Shown: positions 16,209 to 23,695 of the stretch, in pieces | Layout of the letters: each line of letters starts with the position of its first letter | How positions within the stretch are numbered: position 1 is the stretch's first letter | Origin: a virus | IMG/VR virus record: IMGVR_UViG_3300034980_000254 | Location: 1-40,823 of that record | Reading direction: 5' to 3' (one strand) | DNA length: 40,823 bases | Translations under genes and position numbers: made by a program | Notes under the pieces: model-generated | The model's input: only the letters and a program-made list of their open reading frames with translations | Told to the model about the DNA's origin: nothing | Databases searched by the model: none

Positions 16209-17065
16209 CACAGCGAACGCTCTGCATGATCGTCGGGAGTGCGTACAGCGGAAGCACGCTGCTGACGGCTCTGCTCGATCGCAATCGTGACGTCAGCACG
16301 ATCGGCGAAGCAGCATCGCTTTACGATCTCCAATCAGTCCAGCGTCGAACGCATTGCTGGCGGTGTGGGTGTGCCGCTGAAGACTGCAAGCGATGGCAAC
16401 AGTGGGACCGCGAGCAGCCGTTTTACTCGTTCGCAATGGCAACGAATCCCGGTCGAGTCATCGTGGACTCGAGCAAAGATCCGGCGAAGATGATCGAGCA
16501 ATGGCACGGCGGCGGAGCGTATCCGAAAACGATCAAAGCCATCCATCTCAGCAAGTCGCCGGCGGAGCAGGTTGCCAGCTACTACCGGCACCAAAGATGG
16601 CGAACGCCAATCGGTCAGTCAGAGCCGTGGACGGCGGAAGAATGCGTCGACCAGTGGGTGCTCACTAATTACTGGTACGTCGGCTATCTGCGGCAGGCGA
16701 AGGTGCCGACGTTACGGGTGACTTATGCGGACCTGACACAGCGAACCGATGAAACGCTGCAACGGATCGCGGGCTTTCTCGGGATCGATTCAGAGTGGGA
16801 TACTGCTGACTCGCACACGCTCGGCGGGAATCCGGCAGTCGCATCAATCGAAAGCACGGACGCAAATAAGTATGACGACGAATGGCGGGCCGGCTACCTG
16901 AACGGCAAGTACGCCGACAAGCCATCATCTGGCTTGCAGGTACGCTATGACGATTCATGGAAAGAGCTGCCCGAAGAATTCGCGGCAGCGGCAACGGCGG
17001 CGACTGACGATCGGGCTGAAGAAGTCCTTCCGCTGATGCAGTTACTTGGTCACGCATCAGGATAG
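16205..17065 (+). CDS. PAPS-dependent sulfotransferase-like protein
   Basis: A 286-residue protein with the sulfotransferase nucleotide-binding signature: phosphosulfate loop GSAYSGSTLL (11-20) directly after the first strand, then VIVDSSKDP (85-93), and a 3'-phosphate-binding-like segment IHLSKSPAEQVASYYR (113-128). The family transfers sulfate from PAPS to sugars or proteins. A Cys cluster (Cys51, 54, 56, 61) may bind metal and is not typical. It overlaps the glycosyltransferase by 4 nt. A sugar-adding plus sugar-sulfating pair in the fibre operon suggests modification of a glycan; this is inference. Confidence 0.78.
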   Translation: MTQRTLCMIVGSAYSGSTLLTALLDRNRDVSTIGEAASLYDLQSVQRRTHCWRCGCAAEDCKRWQQWDREQPFYSFAMATNPGRVIVDSSKDPAKMIEQWHGGGAYPKTIKAIHLSKSPAEQVASYYRHQRWRTPIGQSEPWTAEECVDQWVLTNYWYVGYLRQAKVPTLRVTYADLTQRTDETLQRIAGFLGIDSEWDTADSHTLGGNPAVASIESTDANKYDDEWRAGYLNGKYADKPSSGLQVRYDDSWKELPEEFAAAATAATDDRAEEVLPLMQLLGHASG

Positions 17066-17083
17066 CATAAAGGGTCAACAATA

Positions 17084-17278
17084 ATGCCTGATGGCATACT
17101 ACTCGAAGACGGAAACGATCTGATTCATCAAGGCGGGATGCGAATTCTACTTGAAGGCGAAGACACATCACTGACCATACCGACGCGAACCAATCTCGGA
17201 TTACAGATTGGCACTGAGGTTATTTCCGGGCTCGGCTTCAAGGTCGGTGATCAAACGCTCGACGGGGTGAGTGCTTAA
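17084..17278 (+). CDS. Small hypothetical protein after sulfotransferase
   Basis: A 64-residue protein of unknown family. It starts PDGILLEDGNDLIHQGG, a short motif repeated in altered form as MRILLEGEDTSL, suggesting a small beta repeat like those of phage tail tip proteins. The stop overlaps the following ATG (TAATG), so it is probably translated with the next gene. Confidence 0.55.
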   Translation: MPDGILLEDGNDLIHQGGMRILLEGEDTSLTIPTRTNLGLQIGTEVISGLGFKVGDQTLDGVSA

Positions 17279-17898
17279 TGGCAACAACGCCAAAGATAAA
17301 CGAGAAGACTTCGTTCCAATACGCCGGACAGATTCAGGACGCGGCCGGAACTGATCAGCTATTGTCAGCGACTGAAGCAATCTTGCTGACGGTTTATGAT
17401 GCGAACACGAAAACGGTATTGCGAGCGACGGAAGACGCACGCAATACGAATCAGGTGTCCATCGATTCAGCCGGTGCAATCACGTACAACGTGAGGCCGT
17501 ATGAAACGCGAGTTGCAAATGCGGCAGCGAGTCCCGGCGAAGCTGAAGAGCATCGGCTATTGTTTCGGTTCGTGTGGAACTCAGTCACAACCAGCACGTT
17601 GACGAATGCGTATGCCACAACGTCAGGAAGCAGCACCGTAACGGTCACGCATGTGGCACACGGCCTGTCGGCTGATGATCACGTTGTAATCAAAGGCGGC
17701 GACGATGTCGGCGGCTTGAATCTGCAAGGGCTGCGAATCATCACCAGTGTGGTTGATTCAAACACCTACACAATCACGCACGATTGCAAAGCCACCTCAA
17801 CAGCCACCGGCGGCGGTACGGCTACAAGTTACGACCTGCCGGAAACGTCAACGCACATCTATAAGTTCAAAGCCGTCAAGCAGGATGTGGTCTGCTAG
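17278..17898 (+). CDS. Putative baseplate/tail tip protein, FCCH-like domain
   Basis: A 206-residue protein with an N-terminal beta sandwich (LSATEAILLTVYDANTKTVL) that resembles immunoglobulin-like domains in tail proteins, and a C-terminal segment VTHVAHGLSADDHVVIKGG followed by TYTITHDCKATSTATGGG. The latter has the small barrel pattern of ubiquitin-activating-enzyme FCCH-like domains that are common in phage tail tip proteins. It ends 4 nt inside the convergent gene on the other strand. Confidence 0.6.
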   Translation: MATTPKINEKTSFQYAGQIQDAAGTDQLLSATEAILLTVYDANTKTVLRATEDARNTNQVSIDSAGAITYNVRPYETRVANAAASPGEAEEHRLLFRFVWNSVTTSTLTNAYATTSGSSTVTVTHVAHGLSADDHVVIKGGDDVGGLNLQGLRIITSVVDSNTYTITHDCKATSTATGGGTATSYDLPETSTHIYKFKAVKQDVVC

Positions 17899-19292
17899 AG
17901 TGACGCCGCCATTGCAATCAGATTTTGAATCATGCGATCTGGTATTGCAATGGCTGATCCTACGCGATGAGCGGGACTTGCGTTTGAGGTTTGTGATCCG
18001 TCCTGCATTGAGTTGACGACGACCAGGGAACTTCCCACTTGCTCGAGCACTAATCCGGGAAATGGACCAAACACGTCAAGGTCGACGCCGAGAGGCATTC
18101 CGTCGTCAGGATTTTCCGTGCTGTAGTAACGCTGCGAAAACGTAACCTCGGCCAGAGTAGTGCTACCACTCGCTGGAATCAGTTTTGTGTGAGCGATAAC
18201 CGAATACACGTTGCCGTAGGTTTCTCCGCTCCACGCGATATTGACTCCATCCAGTGCATCCGATGGGCCGGCGTCAGAATATTCAAATCGTCCAGGCCAA
18301 GGGCCAAAGAGGTTATAACTGGTGGCAGCGGACGTGAAGTATGAAACTCTGTAAAATGGATGCGATGGGGGGACATTCAGAAACTCAGTAGCAGGGAAAT
18401 CAACAGCAGGATCAAAAAGGGCAGTTGTGGTTCCAATTCCGAGAGTGCTCCAAATGTTACTGTCAGTCATCGAATCGATGATCAGGACTTTATTACCTGA
18501 GTCAAGCCATGCCTTCAGTGCTGACACATTGACGCCAGCGGTGGCGTATAATGATGCACGGCTAACGATGCACGCTTTCGCCGATGCCAGCGATGCACTG
18601 CCGAATGTCTCATCCAGCATTTGAGTTGCCGGGCCAGCGAAGTGCCACGGGTAACGTGTATCTGTGGTGTATCCGAGCGTTCCGCGTCCTGTCTCAAAGC
18701 GAGTATCATATGTGGTGCTCATGACATACGCCGTGCTGGCGGTTCTCCAGTATACAATCTCGGGCGGACACTTGGACGCGGACTGTGTAAAGCTCAAACT
18801 TCCCTCAAAAAAGACAGCATGTAATTCATCACTGTAGTATGGTCGGGTGCCTTCATCGGGCCATGATACATCCCAGCAGTTATGACAGCGGGCAATACCA
18901 ACTTCCAGTCGGTATGTGTGGGTTTGAGTACCGGTGGCAACTCCCCTGAAATACCACACGCTCTCATCTTCATAGTTTGGGCCGGGATTGTAATCGATTC
19001 CTAAGAATCCAGCTCGCACGCCAGCGTTCCCCTGGCTTAGATTTACTTCAACGCGTATCTCTTCGATGTGTCGCGTGCGTACCATCATATCGGATCGTAC
19101 AACCCCGATGGCGACGGTCTCACCAGATCCGACGTGGACAATCCTCCATAACGCGGTCTTTTTTGGGTAGATATCAGAGTCGACGTCATAGTCACTGTAA
19201 GCTGTGAGATCTCTATTGTTGGTGAAATCAAGATCGCCCGTCCATGTGTGGATTACTTTTGCCCAGGGTGCGTGGCATTGACGGCACGGCAT
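17895..19292 (-). CDS. Unknown 465-aa protein, opposite strand within late operon
   Basis: The only long gene on the minus strand in the late region, which marks it as a probable late insertion (moron). It starts MPCRQCHAPWAK with a CxxC pair and has CHNC further on, which may form a zinc site. The N-terminal ~230 residues look beta-rich and aromatic. A segment VSALKAWLDSGNKVLIIDS recalls glutamine-amidotransferase-like folds, but no catalytic triad is evident. I do not recognise it. Codon third positions are more mixed than in its neighbours. Its divergence from the lipase gene leaves only 23 bp for promoters. Confidence 0.65.
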   Translation of the reverse strand: MPCRQCHAPWAKVIHTWTGDLDFTNNRDLTAYSDYDVDSDIYPKKTALWRIVHVGSGETVAIGVVRSDMMVRTRHIEEIRVEVNLSQGNAGVRAGFLGIDYNPGPNYEDESVWYFRGVATGTQTHTYRLEVGIARCHNCWDVSWPDEGTRPYYSDELHAVFFEGSLSFTQSASKCPPEIVYWRTASTAYVMSTTYDTRFETGRGTLGYTTDTRYPWHFAGPATQMLDETFGSASLASAKACIVSRASLYATAGVNVSALKAWLDSGNKVLIIDSMTDSNIWSTLGIGTTTALFDPAVDFPATEFLNVPPSHPFYRVSYFTSAATSYNLFGPWPGRFEYSDAGPSDALDGVNIAWSGETYGNVYSVIAHTKLIPASGSTTLAEVTFSQRYYSTENPDDGMPLGVDLDVFGPFPGLVLEQVGSSLVVVNSMQDGSQTSNASPAHRVGSAIAIPDRMIQNLIAMAASL

Positions 19293-19315
19293 TGATTGCT
19301 CCCTACATGGACTGA

Positions 19316-20056
19316 ATGGATCTGCTAATAAAAAGATCAGGCGGCTTCAATCAGATAGCTCACGTTCTGTGTGAGTGTGCCGGCTTTGCATACCTGCCGG
19401 TTGATGATGCAACCGCTGAGTATGATTCGCTCGGCTACTCAATGCAGCGGATCACGGCAGGTAGTTTGTCCGTCGATCTCGCTACTGATGGCACGTCAAC
19501 GATCGTGGCTTTCGCCGGCACTAATGACTTCAGCGACTGGCTGACGAATCTCAACGTCGACAAAGTCGATTGGCGTGGCTTCCAGCTTCATGAAGGATTT
19601 CATACCGGCGAATCGGATCTCTTTCGGCAGCTTGCGAGTCATTATCAGGATGAGCTGAGTAACGTCTGGATCACTGGTCACTCGCTCGGCGGAGCACTCG
19701 CAACATTGCACGCGTTGCGATTCGCTGAAGGCTACGGCACAGAATGCCTTCGCGGCGTTTATACGTTCGGCTCGCCGCGGTGCATGGATCGCCGCTCGGC
19801 TGATATCTGTGATCGACTGATGCGGCCGCGTCATTGGCGGATCGTCAACGGCAATGACATCGTCCCGAGGGTGCCGAGCTTTGTTAGATTCAAGCATTCA
19901 GGGCAGCACGTGCGGATCAATCGCAACGGCAAGATCATCCATCGTCCATCACCGCTCTGGACGCTAATTGATAGGGTGCTGGGTTACCGGGCTGACCTGC
20001 TGTTTGATCACTTCGTCGATAAATATCTATTACCGCTGGCGGGGCAAATCAAATGA
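19316..20056 (+). CDS. Class 3 lipase
   Basis: An alpha/beta-hydrolase of 246 residues with all lipase 3 hallmarks: oxyanion strand TIVAFAGTNDFSDW (62-75), nucleophile Ser123 in GHSLGG (121-126), acid Asp181 in NGNDIVPRVP and base His232 in FDHFVDKYLLP. It should hydrolyse acylglycerols or phospholipids. No signal peptide is seen. The gene overlaps the secreted protease by 4 nt and lies where lysis genes are expected, so it may attack host membrane lipids at release; a host-takeover role is the alternative. Confidence 0.85.
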   Translation: MDLLIKRSGGFNQIAHVLCECAGFAYLPVDDATAEYDSLGYSMQRITAGSLSVDLATDGTSTIVAFAGTNDFSDWLTNLNVDKVDWRGFQLHEGFHTGESDLFRQLASHYQDELSNVWITGHSLGGALATLHALRFAEGYGTECLRGVYTFGSPRCMDRRSADICDRLMRPRHWRIVNGNDIVPRVPSFVRFKHSGQHVRINRNGKIIHRPSPLWTLIDRVLGYRADLLFDHFVDKYLLPLAGQIK

Positions 20057-21342
20057 GAACGGCGTTTGTTCTGTGTGCGTTTTGTCTACCAGTGGCGGCG
20101 AATGATGCCGCCGCGGTGAAGCTCAGCAGCGGTTGCTCTGGCGTGTGCGTATCGGCTGACGGTTTGATTCTCACTGCCGATCATTGCGGCGATGATCGCC
20201 GCGTTGATGTGACATTCGCCGACGGTCAGCAATTTGAAGCCGTCGCGGTTTACCTGCCGCCGCTCAATGGAATCGATGAAGCTCAAGCGTACCGAATCAC
20301 GACTGACAAGCCGCTACCATTTGCGGCGATCTCGAGCACACCAGCAAAAGCTGGCGACTCGGTATCAGCGGTCGGCTATCCTGCCGGCAACTATCAGAAG
20401 AACGCCGGCAAAGTGCTCCGCGTAGGATTCGGGACGAAAGCACGCGACGGCTTCAGCGTGAAGCTTGCCGACGGGCTGGTCACTAATTGGGCGAGCGATG
20501 GCGGCAACTCTGGCGGGCCACTGTTCGACGCTGCCGGCGAAGTTGTCGGCCTGCTCTCAATGTCCGCGACAGATGAGCCACGATCGTATTGGATCGGCAC
20601 TGACTCAATCAGTGAGGCCGTCAAACGTGCTGAGCTGCCCGCTACGGCGTACCGGCGAGCTGATGTGATTGTCTTCACGACTGATGGCTGTGCGGCGTGT
20701 GATCGGCTACAGAGCGACGTCAGAGCGGGCAGGTTTGCCGCGTATCAATTCCAGTTCATCAAATACGATCGCACGCTCCGGCAGTGGTCAGATAAGTCGC
20801 TAGCAAAAGAGTTCGCCGACACGGCAAAAGCTCCCGCCGGTCTCGGCTTCCCGGTGATCTGGGTACGTGGCTCGACGAATTACCGAACGGGCTACGAGCC
20901 GAACCAGCGAAGCGGTCTGCTCGGCTGGCTGACTCGAGTTGTGACAGGCCTGGCAACGTTGATCATCGGCGAAGAAACTCCGCCACCGTTCCCGCCGATC
21001 GAAGGCGAAGCCGTGCCGGTGCCTGATGGTGCTGATCCTGCACCAGTGCCGGTGCCAATGCCGACACCAATCGATGCAACGAAGCTTGCGGTTGAGAAGC
21101 TCCGCGGCGATCTGCTTAAAGCAAAAGCCGACGTCGAGAAGCTGAAGAGTGCGAATCCGATCACAAAGCTGAAAGGCGTTGTTGCCCTGAAATCGGACGT
21201 GGCCGGCATCAAGGAAAACGCTCAGGCGGCACTCGATCAGGTTAAGCTCGCGAGGGAAGACGCAAAAGAAAAACCGCTCCAGTATCTGTGGGGCGTGCTA
21301 GGGATTATCACCGGACTGGCTCATCGAAGGTTTGCAGCGTAA
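20053..21342 (+). CDS. Secreted trypsin-like protease fused to thioredoxin-like domain and membrane anchors
   Basis: A 429-residue multidomain protein. A signal peptide (MRTAFVLCAFCLPVAA) precedes an S1C-type protease with His44 (LTADHCG), probable Asp75 (GIDEA) and Ser153 (DGGNSGGPLF). Residues about 203-275 form a thioredoxin-like domain with CAAC (213-216) and a cis-Pro-like GFPVIWV. Then come a hydrophobic segment (288-306), a Pro-rich linker (309-340), a charged coiled coil (342-405) and a final hydrophobic helix (408-422). I know no described phage protein with this order. It overlaps the lipase upstream and a holin-like gene downstream, pointing to lysis. Confidence 0.8.
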   Translation: MRTAFVLCAFCLPVAANDAAAVKLSSGCSGVCVSADGLILTADHCGDDRRVDVTFADGQQFEAVAVYLPPLNGIDEAQAYRITTDKPLPFAAISSTPAKAGDSVSAVGYPAGNYQKNAGKVLRVGFGTKARDGFSVKLADGLVTNWASDGGNSGGPLFDAAGEVVGLLSMSATDEPRSYWIGTDSISEAVKRAELPATAYRRADVIVFTTDGCAACDRLQSDVRAGRFAAYQFQFIKYDRTLRQWSDKSLAKEFADTAKAPAGLGFPVIWVRGSTNYRTGYEPNQRSGLLGWLTRVVTGLATLIIGEETPPPFPPIEGEAVPVPDGADPAPVPVPMPTPIDATKLAVEKLRGDLLKAKADVEKLKSANPITKLKGVVALKSDVAGIKENAQAALDQVKLAREDAKEKPLQYLWGVLGIITGLAHRRFAA

Positions 21343-21551
21343 TGGGCACAATCGCAGGAATCATCGCGAGCTTTGCCGCCAGCCACCTCGGCGGGCTCGG
21401 GCTCGGCGGCTTGATGGCTTCAAAGGGCTGGCTCGGCTTCGCCGGCGGAGCGAGCAAACTGATCATCAGGCGACGCATGGAGCGGCGAGCGAAGAAAGCC
21501 GCCGCGGATCTGGAATCATGGCTCGAGAATGAAACGGAAGAACGCGAGTGA
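21342..21551 (+). CDS. Small membrane protein, holin candidate
   Basis: A 69-residue protein. Residues 1-42 are Gly/Ala-rich and hydrophobic and could cross the membrane once or twice; residues 45-69 are strongly charged (RRRMERRAKKAAADLE) and would remain in the cytoplasm. This is the usual build of small holins. The ATG overlaps the protease stop (TAATG) and the stop overlaps the next start. Function is inferred from build and context. Confidence 0.6.
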   Translation: MGTIAGIIASFAASHLGGLGLGGLMASKGWLGFAGGASKLIIRRRMERRAKKAAADLESWLENETEERE

Positions 21552-21754
21552 TTGAGCTGCTCATCGGATTAGTCGGATTACAGGCGATGGTATTGCTGGC
21601 GGCGATCCCGTGGGCGTACAGCGTCCACGGTCGCATCGTGGCAATCGAATCACGGCTGATCGCTAATCTCGATCTGGTCGATCGGGTAACGATCCTCGAG
21701 CGAGACGTGCTGACGCTACAGATTGCACCGGATCACGATCACGATCACGATTAA
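21548..21754 (+). CDS. Small membrane/coiled-coil protein, lysis accessory candidate
   Basis: A 68-residue protein with an N-terminal membrane helix (LLIGLVGLQAMVLLAAIPWA) followed by a short coiled coil and an acidic His-Asp repeat tail (DHDHDHD). GTG at 21548 overlaps the upstream TGA (GTGA). N-terminal anchor plus periplasmic or cytoplasmic coiled coil resembles i-spanins or antiholins. The His/Asp tail may bind metal. Last gene of the late operon. Confidence 0.6.
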   Translation: MIELLIGLVGLQAMVLLAAIPWAYSVHGRIVAIESRLIANLDLVDRVTILERDVLTLQIAPDHDHDHD

Positions 21755-21834
21755 TCGTCGACCGGGATCAGGCCAAAGAAAAGAGCACCGGCCGCAAGCA
21801 GCCACGGCGTTGCCGCAAGAATTGAATCGGTCAT
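21751..21834 (-). CDS. Possible 27-aa hydrophobic peptide
   Basis: On the minus strand ATG at 21834 opens a 27-codon frame, MTDSILAATPWLLAAGALFF followed by GLIPVDD, with the composition of a single-pass membrane microprotein. It converges on the late operon and overlaps its end by 4 nt; its leader coincides with an attP arm repeat. No strong ribosome site is visible, so it may be chance. Confidence 0.25.
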   Translation of the reverse strand: MTDSILAATPWLLAAGALFFGLIPVDD

Positions 21835-21837
21835 TGC

Positions 21838-22050
21838 TACCACCCACGTTACCACCCAACGCACGCCACAGCGATTGAAAACAGTGTCCGCAACTGTTCG
21901 CTGGCTGATATATGTTTCGGGTTTGCGGGGCAATTCACTCCAGCTCGGATTAGAAATCCGGTGCTCTATCCAGCTGAGCTACGGGCGCATAACGATTTTA
22001 GTAGTTTTGACGCGTCTGCATCTGGTTACTACCACCCAAACTACCACCCA
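21838..22050. other. attP: Phage attachment site attP with arm-type repeats
   Basis: Four direct copies of TACCACCCA occur as two pairs, 21838-21846 and 21850-21858 on the left, 22030-22038 and 22042-22050 on the right; both pairs have a 12-bp period. Between them lies a 43-nt tRNA-Arg fragment (21946-21988). A core with homology to a host tRNA gene, flanked on both sides by short integrase arm sites, is the classic attP layout of tyrosine-integrase phages; the integrase gene lies 2 kb away. Both arms are present, so this attP has not been split by integration. Confidence 0.8.
21946..21988 (-). other. 5' fragment of tRNA-Arg(UCU), attP core
   Basis: Read on the minus strand from 21988, the sequence matches the 5' 43 nt of a bacterial tRNA-Arg(UCU): acceptor GCGCCCG, D arm with AGCTCAGCTGGATAGAGC, then anticodon arm CGGAT-TTCTAAT-CCG. 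After this the variable and T arms are absent and the sequence is unrelated. It therefore cannot make a tRNA but gives 43 bp of identity to a host target. Most tRNA-using phages carry the 3' part; a 5' part implies that integration would rebuild the tRNA's front half. Confidence 0.85.
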
Positions 22051-22086
22051 GCGGCACGTTACCGCCTGCAATCTCTATCTGATGGG

Positions 22087-23013
22087 ATGAAGTGCCCAAC
22101 ATGCGATCAGCTCCACATGAATCCGAAGTTCTGCTGCCAGTCATGTGCGGCATCGTATAACAACAGAGCAAAGCCCAAAAGGCAGCCGGAAGGCAACTGC
22201 CGACGGTGTGACAAGGTCATTTCAACGGCAAGAACTTATTGCTCTGTCTGCTGGTCGGGGATGCTGAAATCCACTAGGGATCGATCGCTCGCCGAGATCG
22301 AATACAAGACGGGCCACAAGTCTGCTGCCTTTTCGGCAGTACGTGAGCACGCTCGGCGGAAGAGTCGTTTTGCTCGCGTGCATCAGTGCGAGCGATGCGG
22401 CTACAGTAAGCACGTCGAGTGCTGCCACATTCGAGCGATCTCTGAATTCCCGGCAGATGCTACAGTGGCAGAAGTCAACGCAGATGAAAACATCCTAGTG
22501 CTCTGCCCGAATTGTCACTGGGAATTCGACCAGAGATTCAATATGAATGAGACAATGTCGGACACAAGAGTCTCAAGTGCCTGGTTTACGGGTGACGTCC
22601 GCACGGAATGGACTGACCTTAATCACCCTCAGTTCTATTACGATCCTGAGTTCGTTCCGTTCTGTTTGGCTCGACTTGGCGAATTGGCTGAGTTGAAGCC
22701 TGGTTGGGACGGTGAGGGAGCCCCGGCAATTGACTCGAATATACTCATTGCGGCTCGCGAGATGATTGGATCGCTTCCGCGGTTCGTTGCTGCTCGCCCG
22801 ATGGTGGTTCCACTGACATCCGGTGGTGTGCAACTGGAATGGCACAAGGGGCGAACCGTTCTCGAACTCGAATTTGAGTCCCCCGACACAGTTCATTACC
22901 TGAAGTGGGATCCGGACAACGAGATCGAAGAGGAAAGCACGTTGCCGGTCACACAGAAAGAGGAACTGGTCGCTCTGATTCGCTGGTTCATGGAGCGGTT
23001 TCTTGATGACTGA
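22087..23013 (+). CDS. HNH endonuclease fused to a WDG-type C-terminal domain
   Basis: A 308-residue protein. The N-terminal 65 residues hold two zinc-ribbon-like modules (CPTC..CCQSC and CRRC..YCSVC), seen in phage homing nucleases. An HNH domain follows: CERCGYSKHVECCHIRAISE, then LCPNCHWEFD. After about residue 190 a second domain starts (LAELKPGWDGEGAP, later VPLTSGGVQLEWHKGRTVLE), resembling a small protein otherwise found alone in many bacteria next to the kind of gene that follows here. ATG 22087 was chosen; the open frame extends upstream into attP. Function of the second domain is unknown to me. Confidence 0.75.
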   Translation: MKCPTCDQLHMNPKFCCQSCAASYNNRAKPKRQPEGNCRRCDKVISTARTYCSVCWSGMLKSTRDRSLAEIEYKTGHKSAAFSAVREHARRKSRFARVHQCERCGYSKHVECCHIRAISEFPADATVAEVNADENILVLCPNCHWEFDQRFNMNETMSDTRVSSAWFTGDVRTEWTDLNHPQFYYDPEFVPFCLARLGELAELKPGWDGEGAPAIDSNILIAAREMIGSLPRFVAARPMVVPLTSGGVQLEWHKGRTVLELEFESPDTVHYLKWDPDNEIEEESTLPVTQKEELVALIRWFMERFLDD

Positions 23014-23200
23014 AATGTCTCCCTCGGGGCCAGTGGTCCCGGCAGGTGAGACGCTACTACGGGCAATCACGCGTCCCGAGTGGTGGGATCCCGAGGAGCG
23101 CCATCTCTCGTCTGCTGCCTTTGCCTGGCCAAAATTCTCCGCTTCAATTCTCAGCAAGCTCGCCGATGCGGAATGCTGGACATCAGCGAGATCTCGCTGA
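23006..23200 (+). CDS. Short, probably truncated partner of the WDG-domain protein
   Basis: A 64-residue protein, MTEMSPSGPVVPAGETLLRA onwards, with RPEWWDPEERHLSSAAFAWPKFS. This resembles the N-terminus of a longer bacterial family in which a PxSAAF motif is followed by a further ~80 residues; here the frame ends at TGA 23198-23200, just before the convergent gene. It overlaps the upstream gene by 8 nt. It may be a C-terminally truncated remnant of a two-gene unit. Confidence 0.5.
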   Translation: MTEMSPSGPVVPAGETLLRAITRPEWWDPEERHLSSAAFAWPKFSASILSKLADAECWTSARSR

Positions 23201-23210
23201 TACCAGATCC

Positions 23211-23420
23211 TCAGTCTTTGCTGTTTTGAGCCCGCTGCCACGCTTTGAACGCGGCTGTGTCACGGTACTCAGACTCGATTCGCTCGGCAATGCTCTCGCC
23301 GGTTGTGGCGTCGAGATACTTTCGCAGCGTCGGAGTGATTCGGATCGTCAGTGATTGTTTTCGCTCGCCGCGGGCTGCCGGCCTGCCGGCACCTTTGCGG
23401 CTTCCACCTGGTGGACTCAT
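23211..23420 (-). CDS. Ribbon-helix-helix-like DNA-binding protein
   Basis: A 69-residue basic protein. A disordered Gly/Arg-rich leader (SRKGAGRPAARGERKQ) precedes a segment LTIRITPTLRKYLDATTGES with the strand-helix-helix pattern of Arc/MetJ-type repressors, then IAERIESEYRD. The start ATG at 23420 overlaps the upstream stop (ATGA). A small RHH protein between integrase and late genes is a plausible lysogeny or transcription regulator. Confidence 0.65.
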   Translation of the reverse strand: MSPPGGSRKGAGRPAARGERKQSLTIRITPTLRKYLDATTGESIAERIESEYRDTAAFKAWQRAQNSKD

Positions 23421-23644
23421 TTGACTGCCTTTCGTTGATAGCTTTTTAGCGTTGCGAGCACTTCGGCGGCAAGTCCAGAACGGACGGCATCGAAGTCGGC
23501 GGCGACGGCTTCGCCGGTCTCGAGCATTCCGACGAAGCATCGCAGCGTGTGCTCTGACACTGGCTGCCGATCGTCAGTGAACGGCAACGCGGGATCTCGC
23601 TCGCCGTCGAGATAGTCGCTGATGGTTTGCTGGATGTTGTGCAT
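23417..23644 (-). CDS. Small hypothetical protein upstream of RHH regulator
   Basis: A 75-residue acidic, helical protein with no motif I recognise. Its leader CAAAGGAACAACACG plus ATG is identical to that of the next minus-strand gene (23908), with AAGGA about 8 nt before the start, so translation is likely. It overlaps the RHH gene by 4 nt and probably forms a unit with it, possibly as partner or antitoxin-like companion; that is speculation. Confidence 0.55.
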   Translation of the reverse strand: MHNIQQTISDYLDGERDPALPFTDDRQPVSEHTLRCFVGMLETGEAVAADFDAVRSGLAAEVLATLKSYQRKAVK

Positions 23645-23674
23645 CGTGTTGTTCCTTTGGTTTGTTTGAAAGAT

Positions 23675-23695
23675 GCCCGGCCGAAGCGGCCGGGC
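23675..23695. terminator. Strong GC hairpin between minus-strand genes
   Basis: GCCCGGCCG (23675-23683) and CGGCCGGGC (23687-23695) form a perfect 9-bp stem with loop AAG. On the plus strand it is followed by TTTG; on the minus strand by ATCTTTC. It could terminate transcription in either direction, most usefully separating the minus-strand gene at 23717-23908 from those downstream. Confidence 0.5.

Noticed and set aside
21946-21988. A functional tRNA-Arg gene
   Set aside because: Only the front 43 nt match; variable arm, T arm and 3' acceptor strand are missing, so it is an attachment core.
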